Shown here one piece after another: positions 16,267 to 25,850 of a stretch of DNA of 64,000 nucleotides (the stretch's first letter is position 1; every line of letters starts with the position of its first letter). The stretch is from Opitutus sp. GTDB taxonomy: Bacteria; Verrucomicrobiota; Verrucomicrobiia; Opitutales; Opitutaceae. The notes beneath the pieces were generated by a model. That model worked only from the letters and a program-made list of their open reading frames with translations, did not search any database and was not told where the DNA came from. The position numbers and the translations under genes are program-made. The DNA is taken from contig JANPZY010000001.1 in the NCBI GenBank assembly GCA_024707325.1, forward strand, positions 2,170,501 through 2,234,500, written 5' to 3'.

Positions 16267-18879
16267 ATGCCTGATACGGAGTCGCTGGCGGCCATACGTC
16301 GGCAGACTCACCGGAGTGTCTTCGAGGTGTTTGCCGAGGTCGTTGATGCGCATCCGTCGCGACCTGCGATCGTCACCCCCGTCGGGGAAGTCACCTATGC
16401 CGAACTCGCCCGGCGCGCCGCTCAGGTGCACGCGGTGCTGATGGAGAAACTGCCGCGCGAGGGCGGAGTGGGGCTGCTCTTTGCGGATCCACGCGATGCG
16501 ATCGCCGCGATGCTCGGCGTGCTGCGGGCGGGACAATTCTATGTGATCCTCGATCCCACGTTTCCGCCCGGACGCCTGAGCGACATCGCGCAAGACGGCG
16601 CGATTTCGGTGGTGTTGACGGACGCTGCGGGCGAAGCGATGGCGCGCACGCTGAGCGCAGCGCCGGTCGTCTCGATCGCGCGGACGCCTGATTACGATGC
16701 TGCGGACTCGCTGTCGCCGGTGGCGGTGCGCGCGGAGGATCTCGCTTACATCAGCTATACGTCTGGCAGCACGGGGCGTCCGAAAGGTGTGATGCAGCCG
16801 CACGCGAATCTTCTGCACGAGGTCGCGGTGCATCGCTGGGCGTTGCAACTCGGCCCGGAGGACCGCTCGTCGCTGATGTATTCGCCGGGTGTGGTCGGAT
16901 CGGTGCGCGATATTTATGGGATGCTGCTGACAGGAGGAGCGGTGTGCGCGTTTCCCTTCAAAGTGCTTGGTTTCCGGGCGCTTGCCGACTGGCTGAGCAG
17001 GCAACGCGTGACGCAATTTCACTCCGTTCCCGTCCTGTTTCGCGAACTCATGCGCACACTGAGACCTGACGAGGTTCTTGATTCGGTGCGCACGGTGTTT
17101 TTGGCCGGTGACAAAGTGGAGCGCGGCGACGTGGCGCTGTTTGCCCGACATTTCTCGGGTGATGCGATGTTCTACACCGGTATCGGCGCGTCCGAGGCGA
17201 ACTCGATCTACACGCACCGTTTCGTCAATCGGGCGGAAGCCGGCGGCGCAGGGCCGCTGCCGACAGGTTGGCCGCTGCCAGACAAGTCCGTGCTCATCCT
17301 CGATCGCGACGGACGCGAGCAAACAGCAGGCACGCGCGGCGAGATCGCGGTGAGGAGTCGGTATCTGGCCACTGGATACTGGCGGCGGCTGGAGCTGGCA
17401 GAAAAAGTCTTCCGCGCGAGCGCGGAGTTTCCAGACGAACGAGTTTATCTAACCGGCGACCACGGTTTCATCGATGCGCAGGGGCGGCTGATTCATCTCG
17501 GTCGCGGAGACCGGCAGCTGAAGATCAACGGCGAGCGAATCGAACTTGGTGAAATCGAGGCGGTGCTACGTGAGGACGAGGCTGTGCGCGCAGCGCGTGT
17601 GCGCGTAATCGAACGCGAGGGCGCGCGCCCGCGGTTGATCGCCTACGTGGAGGCCAGCGAGGATGGCTTCGAGAAAGCGCGTTTGCGCGAGCGTCTCGCG
17701 GGGCGCCTTTCGCCGGCGGCGCGGCCGACGGAGATTTTTCGGCTGGATGCGTTTCCGCTCAACGCGAACGGAAAACTGGACGAAGCGGTGCTGCCCTTGC
17801 CGAGAGATGGAGCGACGGTGACCGGTGAAGGTGTGGCGGGCAAAAACGGCGAAACGGTCGCCGTGCTTTGGCGTGAACTTTTCCCCGAAGCGACCGGGCA
17901 CATCGCGTGGGACGTGACGCTCGAGCGAGCCGGAGGCGACTCGCTGCACGCCGTGCGGCTCGCGGGTTTGTTGAAAGAGCGGGTTGGGATCGACTGGCCC
18001 GCGGCGCTCGCTCCGCGCGACGTCACGCCGCGACGTCTCGCTGAGCTGATCGAAACGCAAAGCGCCGCGCCGGCCGATCCTGCGCTGGCGGTGATCGCGG
18101 GGGCGTTTGCGCTGTGGCGTCTTGCGGACGAAGGCGAGTTCGTCGCACCGGGTCTGCCCGTGGTGCGAACCGGACCGGACGGTGGCGGCCGACCGATTCT
18201 CTGGGTGGGGCAACGCGAACGCGCTCTCGAGATCGGGCTCGCACTCGCGGCCCGCCGTCGGGTTTACCTCATTCCGGCGCTCGTGGCGATGGACCGGGAC
18301 GAGGCGAAGGAAATCGCCGCATCCTATCGCGTGCTGGCCGAAAAACTCGCGCAGCATTTGCCCGCCGAGGTTGATCTTGGCGGCTGCTGCAACAGCGGAT
18401 GGCTGGCGATGATCGTCGCGCGCGAGTTGCAGCGGCGCGGCGCGCGAGTCGGCCACGTCTTTGTGTTCGATGCCTTCGGCTCCCGCCTCGCATATCAGTT
18501 TTTCTATCAAATGACTCGCGTGCAGATCCACTCACAAAGAGGCGTGAAAGTGTTCGCGGCCCGCGTGTGGTCGCTGCTGCAGGCGCGATTGAGGCGTAAC
18601 ATCGGCACCGCGCCTGCGGAGGGTGGTGCGGCGTGCCCCCGCACGCGCGTCTCGGCGGTGCTGTTGGGCGAGGTATCGGCCGAGGGGCTGCCGTTGCGGA
18701 TCGGTCTTTCGCGAGGAACGAGCTGGCTGCGTTTTATCTTTCCGCGCCTCGGCTGGCCGAATCTTCCGCGAGACCACGGCGTGCCGCACGTCATTCCCGG
18801 ATGCCACGAGGACCTTTGGAAACTCGAAGGAACACGTCGGATCGTGGCTTGGATCGAGGAAATTTCCGCCCGCGGATGA
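16267..18879 (+). CDS. NRPS-like protein: adenylation - carrier - thioesterase, with Cys at the thioesterase nucleophile position
   Basis: 870 residues. An adenylation domain spans about 20-510 (A3 YTSGSTGRPKG at 164-174, D398 in TGDHGF, A10 Lys503 in NANGKLD). A carrier domain has the phosphopantetheine Ser559 in GGDSL. The last ~250 residues resemble an alpha/beta thioesterase, but the usual GHSFG motif reads GGCCNSG with Cys708 where the Ser should be. There is no condensation domain, so the protein should activate one acid, hold it as a thioester and release or transfer it. A UroD-like gene follows 20 bp later. The product is unknown. Confidence 0.8.
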   Translation: MPDTESLAAIRRQTHRSVFEVFAEVVDAHPSRPAIVTPVGEVTYAELARRAAQVHAVLMEKLPREGGVGLLFADPRDAIAAMLGVLRAGQFYVILDPTFPPGRLSDIAQDGAISVVLTDAAGEAMARTLSAAPVVSIARTPDYDAADSLSPVAVRAEDLAYISYTSGSTGRPKGVMQPHANLLHEVAVHRWALQLGPEDRSSLMYSPGVVGSVRDIYGMLLTGGAVCAFPFKVLGFRALADWLSRQRVTQFHSVPVLFRELMRTLRPDEVLDSVRTVFLAGDKVERGDVALFARHFSGDAMFYTGIGASEANSIYTHRFVNRAEAGGAGPLPTGWPLPDKSVLILDRDGREQTAGTRGEIAVRSRYLATGYWRRLELAEKVFRASAEFPDERVYLTGDHGFIDAQGRLIHLGRGDRQLKINGERIELGEIEAVLREDEAVRAARVRVIEREGARPRLIAYVEASEDGFEKARLRERLAGRLSPAARPTEIFRLDAFPLNANGKLDEAVLPLPRDGATVTGEGVAGKNGETVAVLWRELFPEATGHIAWDVTLERAGGDSLHAVRLAGLLKERVGIDWPAALAPRDVTPRRLAELIETQSAAPADPALAVIAGAFALWRLADEGEFVAPGLPVVRTGPDGGGRPILWVGQRERALEIGLALAARRRVYLIPALVAMDRDEAKEIAASYRVLAEKLAQHLPAEVDLGGCCNSGWLAMIVARELQRRGARVGHVFVFDAFGSRLAYQFFYQMTRVQIHSQRGVKVFAARVWSLLQARLRRNIGTAPAEGGAACPRTRVSAVLLGEVSAEGLPLRIGLSRGTSWLRFIFPRLGWPNLPRDHGVPHVIPGCHEDLWKLEGTRRIVAWIEEISARG

Positions 18880-18899
18880 TCCGCGTCCAGCGATACCCC

Positions 18900-19866
18900 A
18901 TGACGAAAAAGAGAACTCTTTGAACACGCGCTCGCGGGCCGCACGACGCCTCGCGTGCTGCGCGCGCTCTGGCGACATTTTCCCTCTGCCGACTACAACG
19001 CGCAGGAGTTCGTCCGAGCGACGGTGGCGTTCTACACCCGGCACGATCTCGATCTGGTGAAGATCGGACCGCGCTCGTCGTTTTGCCTTCGCGACTACGG
19101 TGCGAAGGACGAGTTCGAAGGCGATTATCTCGGGCGGCCACGCTATCTGAACCAGGTGGTGCAAGCGCCCGACGACTGGCGAAAACTCCGTCCACTGGAT
19201 CCCGCGCAGGGCTGGCTCGCGCACACGGCGGGCTGCGTGCGGGGAATTTGCGCCCGCACGTCCGCCGACCGACCGCGCGTCCTCACGATCTTCAGTCCAG
19301 CGACGCAGGCGAAGAACCTCGCCGGGGCGGCGAGATTCGCCGAACACTGGCGCACCCATCCGGCCGAGTTGCGTGCGGGATTGGAAACATTGACCGAATC
19401 GACGGTGGCGTTTCTCCTCTCGCTGCGCGATGTGCCGCTCGATGGGATTTTCTTCGCGATTCAAGAGTGCGGATTGCGAGACGTGGAGCCGGGATATCTC
19501 GCGATGTGTGGCGATCTCGACCGGGCGATCCTCACCGCCGGCAACTACTGGCTGAACGTGCTGCACCTCCACGGCGAAGTCGTCGGATTCGAGTGCTACG
19601 CGCGCTATCCGGTGAGCGTGCTGCATTGGGACGAGGCCGAGGCGGGCGCATCGCTCGCGCAGGTGCGTCAGCAATTCGGTGGAATCGTAAGTGGTGGTGT
19701 GGATTGGCCCGGGAATGGGTGGAGCGATTCCGCGGCGGTGAAACAAGCGGCACGTGCCGTCGTGGAACGTGCGGGCTCCGAACGCCTGATGGTGAGCGCG
19801 GGCTGCGTGATGCCCTGGCAAACGCCCGCGGAGCATGTCGACGCGTTCTGCGCCTTCGATCGCTAG
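18900..19866 (+). CDS. Uroporphyrinogen-decarboxylase-like (UroD/methyltransferase fold) protein; apparent frameshift near the start
   Basis: About 320 residues. From 18955 the sequence reads as a UroD-fold protein (RALWRHFPSADYNAQEFVRA, GYLAMCGDLDRAILTAGNYW, SVLHWDEAEAG, MVSAGCVMPWQTPAEHVDAF). True haem-pathway UroD motifs are missing, so it belongs to the broad family that includes corrinoid methyltransferases and decarboxylases of unknown substrate. The ATG at 18900 reads into a TGA. Removing one A from the A5 run at 18906-18910 gives MTKRELFEHALAGRTTPRV, a typical UroD-family start, so the shift is probably a homopolymer error. Possibly an operon with the adenylation gene. Confidence 0.75.
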
Positions 19867-19910
19867 AGCGGTTCAAATAACGGTGTGGCCATTTTCATCC
19901 TTTGAACTGC

Positions 19911-20010
19911 GTTGTCATTCTGAACGCAGCGAAGAATCCAGTTTGAGATGCGCAGCCGCCAGCAGCGACGAAGCCCTCATTGGATTCTTCGCTGCGCTCA
20001 GAATGACAAC
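19911..20010. repeat. REP-like inverted pair, copy 2
   Basis: Arms GTTGTCATTCTGAAC...GAAGAATCC and GGATTCTTC...CAGAATGACAAC flank about 45 bp, between the convergent UroD-like and tlyA genes. Same family as the copy at 1993-2086. Confidence 0.85.
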
Positions 20011-20043
20011 GAGGGGATGGTTATCGTTGCTGGAGCTCTGCGC

Positions 20044-20787
20044 TTAGCTGCGGCGCAGCACCAACAAGAACTCGCGGTTGCCATCGGCGCCGGTGATCGG
20101 GGAATCGATCGTGCCGATGAGCATGGCTCCGGGAAGCTCGGCGAGCGCGAAATCGCGCACGCTGGCGAGCGTGGCTTCCTGCACCGCGGCGTCACGGATC
20201 ACGCCCCGGCCTTTGTCGACCTCGGCCTTGCCCGCTTCGAACTGCGGTTTCACGAGCGCCACGAGCACGCCGCCGGTGCGCAGGAGCGGCCAGACCGCGG
20301 GCAGCACAGATTTTAGCGAGATAAACGAGAGATCCATCACGATCGCGTCGAACTCGCTGCGTGGAAGATCGGCGGCTTTGAGGTGGCGGGCATTGATCTT
20401 CTCGAGATTGGTGACGCGTTGATCGGCACGGAGTTTGGCGTGAAGCTGCGCGCGACCGACATCCACGCACACGACGTCCGCAGCGCCCGCCTGCAGCGAG
20501 CAGTCGGTGAAACCACCGGTGGAGGCCCCGACGTCGAGCACGTGCGCGCCGCGGAGATCGAGCGCGAAGGCTTCGAGGGCGGCCGCGAGCTTTTCTCCGC
20601 CACGTGAGACGAAACGCGGCGGCTGCTCGACGGTGAGCTCGATGTCCTCCGGAAAGTCCTTGCCAGGTTTGTCGAGCCGCTCGGTGCCGCGCAGGACGCG
20701 CCCGCTCATGATCAGCGCCTTGGCCTGCGCGCGCGATTCGGCGAGACCGCGGAGAACGAGAAGTTCGTCGAGACGGATTTTTTTCAT
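20044..20787 (-). CDS. tlyA: TlyA-family rRNA 2'-O-methyltransferase (S4 domain + FtsJ-like)
   Basis: 247 residues. An N-terminal S4 RNA-binding domain ([20 protein letters not shown]) is followed by an FtsJ-type methyltransferase ([48 protein letters not shown]). Family members methylate ribose in 16S/23S rRNA, and some are called haemolysin A. The start at 20787 overlaps the stop of mutM by 4 bp, so the two genes are translationally coupled. Confidence 0.9.
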   Translation of the reverse strand: MKKIRLDELLVLRGLAESRAQAKALIMSGRVLRGTERLDKPGKDFPEDIELTVEQPPRFVSRGGEKLAAALEAFALDLRGAHVLDVGASTGGFTDCSLQAGAADVVCVDVGRAQLHAKLRADQRVTNLEKINARHLKAADLPRSEFDAIVMDLSFISLKSVLPAVWPLLRTGGVLVALVKPQFEAGKAEVDKGRGVIRDAAVQEATLASVRDFALAELPGAMLIGTIDSPITGADGNREFLLVLRRS

Positions 20788-21632
20788 TTCGCGTGAGCTT
20801 TCCTGCCCGGGTCTTTCTGCCGGCCGGGCGACCAGCAGGTCGTGCGGCCGCCGATTTCCTCGCGAATGAGCGGGACGCCGGTCTTTGGGCAGCGTCCGCC
20901 GTCCTCCCAGCGGTGATGGAAAAGCCACGTATCCGGAATGTGGATATTCAGGTCCGGCGGAAGCTTGCCGCCGACGCCGGCGATCTTCTCAAGTGCGGCG
21001 CGCGCGACGTGACGGCACTCGCGCCAGAGCGTTTTTGTTTCGGCGGGCGTGAGCGAACCGGCTTCGCGTCGCGGATGAATCCCGGCGCGCCAGAGGATTT
21101 CATCGGCCATCCAGTTGCCGATGCCGGGAAAACGCTCCTGCATCAGGAGCACGGCCTTCATCGGCGCGCGACGGCGGCGCGCGAGAAACGCGGCGACGGC
21201 TTTCCCGGTGAACTCGGGACCGAGAACGGGCGGAGCGATTTCAGACCACCAGGCGGGCGCGTCCTTGCCCTCGTGAAACTGCACGCGGCCGAACATGCGG
21301 TGATCGCTGAACACGAGCGCGTGTTTCGTGGTGACGACCACGAGGTGGTCGTGCTTCGCCGGGGCGTGTGTTGGAGGTTGCACCGTCAGCTCACCTGTCA
21401 TGCCCAAGTGGATACCGAGCCACAGATCTCCACTGAAACGAAACAGCATCTGTTTCGCGGCGGCTTCGGAGTTGAGAAGGCGTTTGCCCGGTAGGGCGTG
21501 CGCGATCACGTCAGGATCGCTGCCGCGGAAGATCTTCGCCTTGGCGTGAAGCGCGACGGATACGACCCGCTGACCGTGGGCGGCATCGGCCCAACGGCGG
21601 CGGAAGAATTCGACTTCAGCGAGCTCAGGCAC
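20784..21632 (-). CDS. mutM: Formamidopyrimidine-DNA glycosylase (Fpg/MutM), degenerate zinc finger
   Basis: 282 residues. The N-terminal PELAEVEFF contains the catalytic Pro and Glu of the Fpg/Nei family. The helix-two-turn-helix core is present ([24 protein letters not shown]). The C-terminal finger reads [10 protein letters not shown] ... [11 protein letters not shown], with only one Cys of each CxxC pair, so zinc is probably not bound and the site may be a zincless finger. It excises oxidised purines in base excision repair. It lies downstream of the M24 peptidase gene, by 16 bp. Confidence 0.88.
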   Translation of the reverse strand: MPELAEVEFFRRRWADAAHGQRVVSVALHAKAKIFRGSDPDVIAHALPGKRLLNSEAAAKQMLFRFSGDLWLGIHLGMTGELTVQPPTHAPAKHDHLVVVTTKHALVFSDHRMFGRVQFHEGKDAPAWWSEIAPPVLGPEFTGKAVAAFLARRRRAPMKAVLLMQERFPGIGNWMADEILWRAGIHPRREAGSLTPAETKTLWRECRHVARAALEKIAGVGGKLPPDLNIHIPDTWLFHHRWEDGGRCPKTGVPLIREEIGGRTTCWSPGRQKDPGRKAHAK

Positions 21633-21648
21633 GGCGAAAGCAAGGCAT

Positions 21649-22795
21649 TCAGCCGAGATACCACTCGTAACTGTGACTCGAAAGCATCTTGGGCGCGCGA
21701 TCGGTGACCTGCACGACGTCCTCGATACGACAGCCGCCGAGTCCGGGATAGTAGAGCCCGGGTTCGACGGTCACGACGGTGCCCTTTTTGAGCGCCATCG
21801 ACGAGGCGCCGCCCATCCGCGGCGCCTCGTGCACCGCGAGACCGAGTCCGTGCCCCGTGCCGTGGAAGAAACCGACGGCGCCTTTTTTCGTGTGCCACGT
21901 TCCGAAACCGACGGCTTCGAACACCTCGACCACGCGGCGATGCACGCTGCGCCCATCCACACCCGCACGGATCTTCTCGAATGCGGCGAGCTGCGCTTCG
22001 CGCACGGTGGCGACAAGCGCGTGCTGATCGTCGTTGGCTTTGCCGCGCAGATAGGTGCGCGTCATGTCGCCAAAATAGCCGGTCTTCGCGACGCGCGGGG
22101 AAAATATCGATGATGATGAGCTCGTGAGGACGCAGCGGGCCCGAGCCGCGCTCGTGCGGATCGCAGGCCTGATCGCCGCCCGCGACAATTGTCGTGCCAT
22201 TGGCCTGTCCGCCTTCGGCCATGATCGCCGACTCGATCGCGAACCGCAGCGATTCGGAGGTGAGCATGCGACCGTTGTGACGCAGTTCGCGACCGCGGAT
22301 CGTGGATTCGCGCAGGATCTTTTCGGCGACGGAAAATCCGACCGAGCACAGGCGGTTGCCTTCGCGAATGGCCGCGGCTTCACGCGCGGTTTTGATTTCG
22401 CGTTCGGGAAAGAGCGGACCTGACGCGAGCTCGAGCCGCAGCCCGAGTTCCTGCAGGCGCACGAAGAGCCCCGCGGGAAAATCGTCCGCCACGCGAAACG
22501 CCTTCACACGATAATGGCGCGCGAGCTCGGCAATCACCTCGGCTGCATTGATCGTGGCGCCGCGGTAGCGACGTGCAGCGCGATAACGCCATTCCTCGAG
22601 CGGTGTGACGACGTCGAACGTCCGCGCCTTCTTGATCCGCCCGAACTCGAGTGCGCTCTGCGCGGTCACACGTTTGCCTGACGGCGTGGCGAACGCGATG
22701 AACGGATCGTGCACATCGACGCGACTGAAATAGAGCTGATCGGCGCTCGTGTGCGTATCGGCGTAGAGCAGGGGAGGGAGCGGTTTCTTGGACAC
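21649..22795 (-). CDS. M24-family aminopeptidase P-like peptidase; frameshift near 22098
   Basis: About 381 residues when joined. The N-terminal half (MSKKPLPPLLYADTHTSADQ to HELIIIDIFP) and the catalytic half (RVAKTGYFGDMTRTYLRG, FHGTGHGLGLAVHEAPRM, VVTVEPGLYYPGLGG, CRIEDVVQVT) are in different frames. The pita-bread metal ligands Asp, Asp, His, Glu, Glu are all present. Removing one G from the GGGG at 22097-22100 (C4 in the coding sense) restores the frame exactly at IDIFP-RVAKTG. It removes N-terminal residues next to proline. Probably a sequencing indel rather than a dead gene. Confidence 0.85.
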
Positions 22796-22807
22796 GGTGA
22801 AACGATG

Positions 22808-23652
22808 TCAGGGTTTGGCCGGCGTGGCACGCGGTTTGAGGCGCACCTCAAAAAGTTTTGGCCAGTTCTTGCCAGTGACAAAAAGCCGGTCGCCCGCGGC
22901 GTCGTAGGCGATGCCGTTCATCACGTCGGTGTCGGGCCGGCGATCGGCGGGGAGAGCAGACTGCGAAAATCGATCACGCCGAGCAGGCGGCCGTCCGCCG
23001 GATCGATGCGCACGACGTAGGGCGTCTGCCAGACGTTGGCGTAGATTTCGCCGCGAACGAACTCGAGCTCGTTGAGATGCTTGAGCGGTTTGCCGGCGAG
23101 GTCGCGCACGCTGATCGTGCGCTGCACGGCGAACGTCTCCGGATCGAGAAACCGCAGCTCGTGCGAACCATCGCTCAAGATGAGCGAGGAACCGTCGGTC
23201 GTGAGGCCCCAGCCTTCACCCGCGTAGGAAAACTCCCGCTCCTTCGCCAGCGTGCGCAGATCGTAGACGAAGCCTTTTTCGTTCTGCCAGGTGAGCTGGT
23301 AGATTTTATCGCCGAGCACCGCGAGGCCTTCGCCGAAAAACTCCGTCGCGAGCGAAACCGACTGACGCACGCGGCCGGTTTCGAGGTCAACCTTGCGCAC
23401 CGTCGAGCGGCCGTGAAGCCCGGTGCCCTCAATCAGGATGCCTTTGTGGAAAACAAGTCCCTGCGTGAACGCCGTGCGGTCGTGCGGCCACGTGTGCACG
23501 ATCTCGTAGTCGTAGATCGCGACCGGCGCCGGTTCGGTGCGTGAAGTTGGTGCAGACGCCGCCGATTCTTCGGCTCGCGCGAGCGAAAATGCTCCCGCGA
23601 AAACCAACACGGCGCACGCGCGGGCGAGTGCGATCCTGCGAACTCGGAGCAT
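22808..23652 (-). CDS. Secreted glutaminyl-peptide cyclotransferase (plant/bacterial beta-propeller type); frameshift near 22950
   Basis: About 282 residues. Signal peptide [27 protein letters not shown], then a five-bladed propeller ([70 protein letters not shown]). The enzyme cyclises N-terminal Gln to pyroglutamate in the periplasm. The reading frame stops early after LLSPPIAG. One additional base near 22949-22952 continues it to [19 protein letters not shown] and a normal C-terminus ([13 protein letters not shown]). The ATG at 23652 is preferred over an upstream GTG at 23697. Confidence 0.82.
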
Positions 23653-23728
23653 CCCGCGCGACGAGCGGGCGGTGACGGCGACGAGCGGCGTGGTCACGGC
23701 AAAACTCCGATCTTCGCCGCGCGGCGAA

Positions 23729-24166
23729 TCAATCCTTCGGGATTTCGTTGTCGGTGCGCAGCATCAGCACCGGCGTCTTTGTTTTCACCCACAGCTCCGC
23801 TTCCTTGAAGTGCTTGGCCGGCACGTTCTCGAGCGCCTCGCCCACGGTTTTCGCGGGGTAGAGCTTTCCCTTGCGCGAGCGGTTGTAGTCGTAGGTAGCC
23901 TTGAAAATCCGCTCCTGCGTCGTCACCACGCTCTCGTTTTCCGGGATCTGCATCACCCAGCCGGCGAAGTCTGTCTTCGGCAACTTGTCCTCGGGATCGG
24001 AGATGAGGATCACCCATTGCTTCTTCAAGGGCGGCACTTTCTCGCCCTCGCCGGGATCGGGCTGCGCGGCGAGATTGAGCTCCTCGATGACGCGGCGCAG
24101 GACGACGGGATCGAGCTCGTTGTTCTTCAGGATCTCGGCGACTTTGTTGACGTCGATTTTCGGCAT
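23729..24166 (-). CDS. Conserved-looking small cytoplasmic protein, function unknown
   Basis: 145 residues, not recognised. It starts MPKIDVNKVAEILKNNELDP, has a middle segment KKQWVILISDPEDKLP-KTDFAGWVMQIPENE and ends VLMLRTDNEIPKD. There is no signal peptide, membrane segment or Cys. The mix of an N-terminal helical stretch and a strand-rich core (WVILISD, GWVMQIP) suggests a small two-part fold. It is divergent from the NUDIX gene, with 33 bp between starts. Coding is supported by length, codon use and the ATG, not by homology. Confidence 0.6.
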   Translation of the reverse strand: MPKIDVNKVAEILKNNELDPVVLRRVIEELNLAAQPDPGEGEKVPPLKKQWVILISDPEDKLPKTDFAGWVMQIPENESVVTTQERIFKATYDYNRSRKGKLYPAKTVGEALENVPAKHFKEAELWVKTKTPVLMLRTDNEIPKD

Positions 24167-24199
24167 GGTGTTCTCGGTGAAACTAACGAGAGGACACGA

Positions 24200-24745
24200 A
24201 TGATTCCCAAAGTAAAGCCGCGCGTCGCCGATGAACTTTTCGATGTGGTCGACGAGCAGGACCGCGTGATTCGCCAAGCTCCGCGCGGCGAAGTGCATGC
24301 CCACGGCTGGCTGCATCGCGCGGTGCACGTGCTGATTCGAAATCAGAAGGGCGAAGTCTTTTTGCAGAAGCGCTCGATGCTGAAGGACAAGTCGCCCGGC
24401 CTCTGGGATTCTTCGTGCTCCGGACACGTCGACGCCGGCGAAGATTACGACCAAGCCGTCGTGCGCGAACTCGGCGAAGAACTCGGCTTGCACGTCGCAG
24501 CCGCTCCCTCGCGCTGGTTCCGCATCGAAGCCTGCGAGGAAACCGGTCAGGAATTCGTCTGGGTGTATCAGCTAAATGGAGACGGTCCGTTCGTGCTGCA
24601 GCCCGAGGAAATCGACCGTGGCGAATGGCTCGCGCCCGCGGAGATCGACCGCCTCGTGGCCGAGCGCCCGGAGGAGTATTGTCCGGCGTTCAAACTCATC
24701 TGGCGCCTCGTCCAGCAACGCCGCGTCGCCGGCGAAAGTTTGTAA
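24200..24745 (+). CDS. NUDIX hydrolase (isopentenyl-diphosphate isomerase-like)
   Basis: 181 residues. The NUDIX box is GHVDAGEDYDQAVVRELGEE followed by LG. The flanks ELFDVVDEQDRVIRQAPRGEVHAHGWLHRAVHVL and FLQKRSMLKDKSPGLWD resemble both the YfcD-type NUDIX proteins and type 1 IPP isomerase. The exact substrate is undecided. It ends five bases before the 22-bp array that abuts the CRISPR. Confidence 0.82.
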   Translation: MIPKVKPRVADELFDVVDEQDRVIRQAPRGEVHAHGWLHRAVHVLIRNQKGEVFLQKRSMLKDKSPGLWDSSCSGHVDAGEDYDQAVVRELGEELGLHVAAAPSRWFRIEACEETGQEFVWVYQLNGDGPFVLQPEEIDRGEWLAPAEIDRLVAERPEEYCPAFKLIWRLVQQRRVAGESL

Positions 24746-24750
24746 TAGGC

Positions 24751-24838
24751 AACCAACACCCGAGTCGTGCCTGTGTGCGCACCGACTCGGGACCGAGTGC
24801 GGACCATGTCGAGCCAAGGTGCTACGGCCGTGTTGCCA
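24751..24838 (-). repeat. 22-bp degenerate tandem array C (4 units, reverse orientation), abutting the CRISPR array
   Basis: On the minus strand the units occupy 24817-24838, 24795-24816, 24773-24794 and 24751-24772. The best unit (24795-24816) reads TGGCTCGACAT then GGTCCGCACTC. The unit next to the CRISPR is the most diverged (12 of 22 identical to the typical unit). The array starts 5 bp after the NUDIX stop codon and ends one base before the first CRISPR repeat, leaving no other sequence for a leader at that end. Confidence 0.75.
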
Positions 24839-25813
24839 GCTTTGCCTTGATTCCAATTTCGCGGAGCGGAAGCTCCGCCCGGCTGTGCTGGCACCGCCGC
24901 GATGTGCTTTGCCTTGATTCCAATTTCGCGGAGCGGAAGCTCTCGAACTCGCGCGCGCCAACGGCATGACGGCTTTGCCTTGATTCCAATTTCGCGGAGC
25001 GGAAGCTCGGTTCGGACGGCGTCACCTCCGGCGTCAATGCTTTGCCTTGATTCCAATTTCGCGGAGCGGAAGCTCAACGCGATCCAGACGGTGCACCAGT
25101 TCTGTGCTTTGCCTTGATTCCAATTTCGCGGAGCGGAAGCTCCCGCGCCGGGTCGAACGTCATGAAGTCCGGGCTTTGCCTTGATTCCAATTTCGCGGAG
25201 CGGAAGCTCCGGGCGCGTCAAACACGACGCCGGCCCCGGCTTTGCCTTGATTCCAATTTCGCGGAGCGGAAGCTCGCCCTGCCACTGGAGTGTCGAGATC
25301 GCCTCGCTTTGCCTTGATTCCAATTTCGCGGAGCGGAAGCTCGGTGCCGAAGCCACCGAGGAAAGCGACGTTGCTTTGCCTTGATTCCAATTTCGCGGAG
25401 CGGAAGCTCTGCTCGACGGCGTGCAGGAGGAGGAGGTCAGCTTTGCCTTGATTCCAATTTCGCGGAGCGGAAGCTCGCGCGTTGCGATCAATTTCCCGTC
25501 TTGGTAGCTTTGCCTTGATTCCAATTTCGCGGAGCGGAAGCTCCCATCGAGGGCCACTCGCCGTCGGTGTCGCAGCTTTGCCTTGATTCCAATTTCGCGG
25601 AGCGGAAGCTCCTTGGGCTGCAGCTCGGAGCGGTGGCGCTCTGCTTTGCCTTGATTCCAATTTCGCGGAGCGGAAGCTCCTTCGACGCCGGGAGGTGATG
25701 CAGCGGTTAGCTTTGCCTTGATTCCAATTTCGCGGAGCGGAAGCTCTGCGCGCTGGTATCACGGCGAAGAGCCACAGCTTTGCCTTGATTCCAATTTCGC
25801 GGAGCGGAAGCTC
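24839..25813 (+). CRISPR. Type II-C CRISPR array, 15 repeats of 37 bp, 14 spacers
   Basis: Repeats start at 24839, 24906, 24972, 25039, 25106, 25173, 25239, 25306, 25373, 25440, 25507, 25575, 25643, 25710 and 25777, and all appear identical. Each begins GCTTTGCCTTGATTCC, has AATTTCGCGGAGC in the middle and ends GGAAGCTC. Spacers are 29-31 bp and GC-rich. The plus strand is given because the tracrRNA at 30321-30444 is complementary to the 5' half of the plus-strand repeat, so crRNAs should be read opposite to cas genes. The terminal repeat continues into a hairpin (25794-25825). Spacer targets were not identified. Confidence 0.97.
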
Positions 25814-25825
25814 CGCCCGCGAAAT
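25794..25825 (+). other. 14-bp hairpin joining the last CRISPR repeat to its flank
   Basis: The 3' part of repeat 15 (ATTTCGCGG, A, GCGGA) and the flanking 3' sequence (TCCGC, CCGCGAAAT) form a 14-bp stem with one bulged A and a 3-nt AGC loop. No T-run follows (GACCTTTCC). It could be an array-end structure or processing block. Confidence 0.7.
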
Positions 25826-25850
25826 GACCTTTCCTTGAATAACTTAGCTC

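Noticed and set aside
24839-25813. Long open frames running through the CRISPR array
   Set aside because: The repeat length and content keep frames open by chance; the translations are just the repeat peptide (for example IGIKAK) between random spacers.
25809-25825. Second anti-repeat for a tracrRNA next to the array
   Set aside because: The match to the reverse repeat is fully explained by the local hairpin with repeat 15, covers the 3' half of the repeat, and has no terminator or further hairpins.
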